From: Terriglobales bacterium
Lineage (GTDB): Bacteria > Acidobacteriota > Terriglobia > Terriglobales > Gp1-AA117
NCBI GenBank assembly: GCA_030150795.1
Contig: JASLFF010000659.1
Location: 1-6,238, forward strand
Direction: 5' to 3'
DNA: 6,238 nt
The position numbers were made by a program, and so were the translations under genes. This document shows, in pieces, positions 5,840 to 6,238 of the stretch. Position 1 is the stretch's first letter, and the number at the start of each line of letters is the position of its first letter. Under the pieces are notes generated by a model. It was not told the DNA's origin. It worked only from the letters and a program-made list of their open reading frames with translations, and did not search any database.

Positions 5840-6238
5840 ATGCGTAAGGTCATTCTTTTTTTGATTCTTGCGGTTTCACATTTGGTGTCCGGTCAGGCTT
5901 GCACTACTCGTGTGCTGGTGAATGTCTTCGACGCAAAAACAGGTCGCGTGATGCCCGATCTTCGACCCGAATACTTTCAGGCAAAAGCAGGCAAGATCCC
6001 GCTTATCGTCGATAGCATTGAGCCAATCAAGAATAACCGCATCCTGGTGCTGGTGGATGCCAGCGGCGCTGCGGAAGAGCCAAAAGTAGCGGAGTCAGTA
6101 AGTACAATTGCCGATGTTACCCGCCAGGCTCCTCCTGAGATGCCCGTAGCTTTCGGTATTTTCGGCGAGCAAGCTTTTCTTCCCCACACCTTCGTTTCTA
6201 ACCCTAAAGCCGTGAATGCCCAGATCGACGAGATCATG
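5840..6238 (+). CDS. Secreted VWFA-related protein, 3' partial
   Basis: 133 residues are visible and the frame is still open at the window edge. The N-terminus MRKVILFLILAVSHLVSGQA is a Sec signal peptide: a basic start, a hydrophobic core, and likely cleavage after A20 or G18. Then comes a stretch with the pattern of acidobacterial VWFA-related proteins: NVFDAKTGRVMPDLRPEYFQAKAGKIPLIV resembles their usual 'go beyond / the field / the given' segment, followed by the first beta strand and metal site, RILVLVDASGAAEE. In von Willebrand A domains the motif is DxSxS; here D73-A-S75-G-A77 lacks the last serine, so metal binding may be impaired or absent. QAPPEMPVAFGIFGEQAFL fits the next helix-strand. 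The role is unknown; an extracytoplasmic protein-interaction function is inferred. It has its own ribosome binding site and is unrelated in theme to the preceding operon. ATG 5840 is chosen because it begins the signal peptide directly. Confidence 0.6.
   Translation, partial: MRKVILFLILAVSHLVSGQACTTRVLVNVFDAKTGRVMPDLRPEYFQAKAGKIPLIVDSIEPIKNNRILVLVDASGAAEEPKVAESVSTIADVTRQAPPEMPVAFGIFGEQAFLPHTFVSNPKAVNAQIDEIM

Noticed and set aside
5885..5905. Lipoprotein signal (lipobox) in the VWFA-like protein, ending at C21
   Set aside because: The residues before the Cys are G-Q-A, with no hydrophobic residue at -3, so ordinary signal peptidase I cleavage is more likely.

Overview
The window looks like a chromosomal segment from a Gram-negative soil-type bacterium, most likely an acidobacterium (Acidobacteriota). 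The evidence for that is indirect: the protein at the right edge resembles the secreted VWFA-related proteins that are abundant in that phylum, and the first intergenic region carries dispersed-repeat-like hairpins of a kind I associate with these genomes. All genes are on the + strand, packed closely, with moderately GC-rich coding sequence. No RNA gene, CRISPR array, insertion sequence or phage gene is visible.

Layout. 2-832: C-terminal part of an acyl-CoA carboxylase carboxyltransferase subunit, probably methylcrotonoyl-CoA carboxylase beta. 833-985: non-coding, holding two inverted copies of a 29-base hairpin element plus a second repeat-like segment. 986-1855: hydroxymethylglutaryl-CoA lyase. 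1905-3047: sulfite-oxidase-family molybdopterin enzyme without an export signal. 3049-3831: crotonase (enoyl-CoA hydratase family). 3831-4262: YbgC/FadM-type hotdog acyl-CoA thioesterase. 4259-5776: histidine ammonia-lyase with an intact MIO triad. 5840 to the right edge: secreted VWFA-like protein, truncated by the window.

How the genes fit together. The carboxylase, crotonase and HMG-CoA lyase are the enzyme types that turn 3-methylcrotonoyl-CoA into 3-methylglutaconyl-CoA, then HMG-CoA, then acetoacetate plus acetyl-CoA. This is the lower leucine/isovalerate degradation pathway. The last four genes before the VWFA gene are translationally coupled: one base between the oxidase stop and the crotonase start, TAATG between crotonase and thioesterase, and ATGA between thioesterase and hutH. 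This makes a four-gene transcription unit in which a molybdoenzyme and an amino-acid ammonia-lyase travel with CoA-ester enzymes. The theme is amino-acid catabolism (leucine, histidine, perhaps sulfur compounds), but the reason for this grouping is not evident from sequence.

The least ordinary items are the paired inverted hairpins between the carboxylase and lyase genes, the leaderless sulfite-oxidase homologue inside the acyl-CoA operon, the crotonase that lacks one of the two usual catalytic glutamates, and the degenerate metal-binding motif in the VWFA-like protein. I see no convincing case for a wholly new biological system here.
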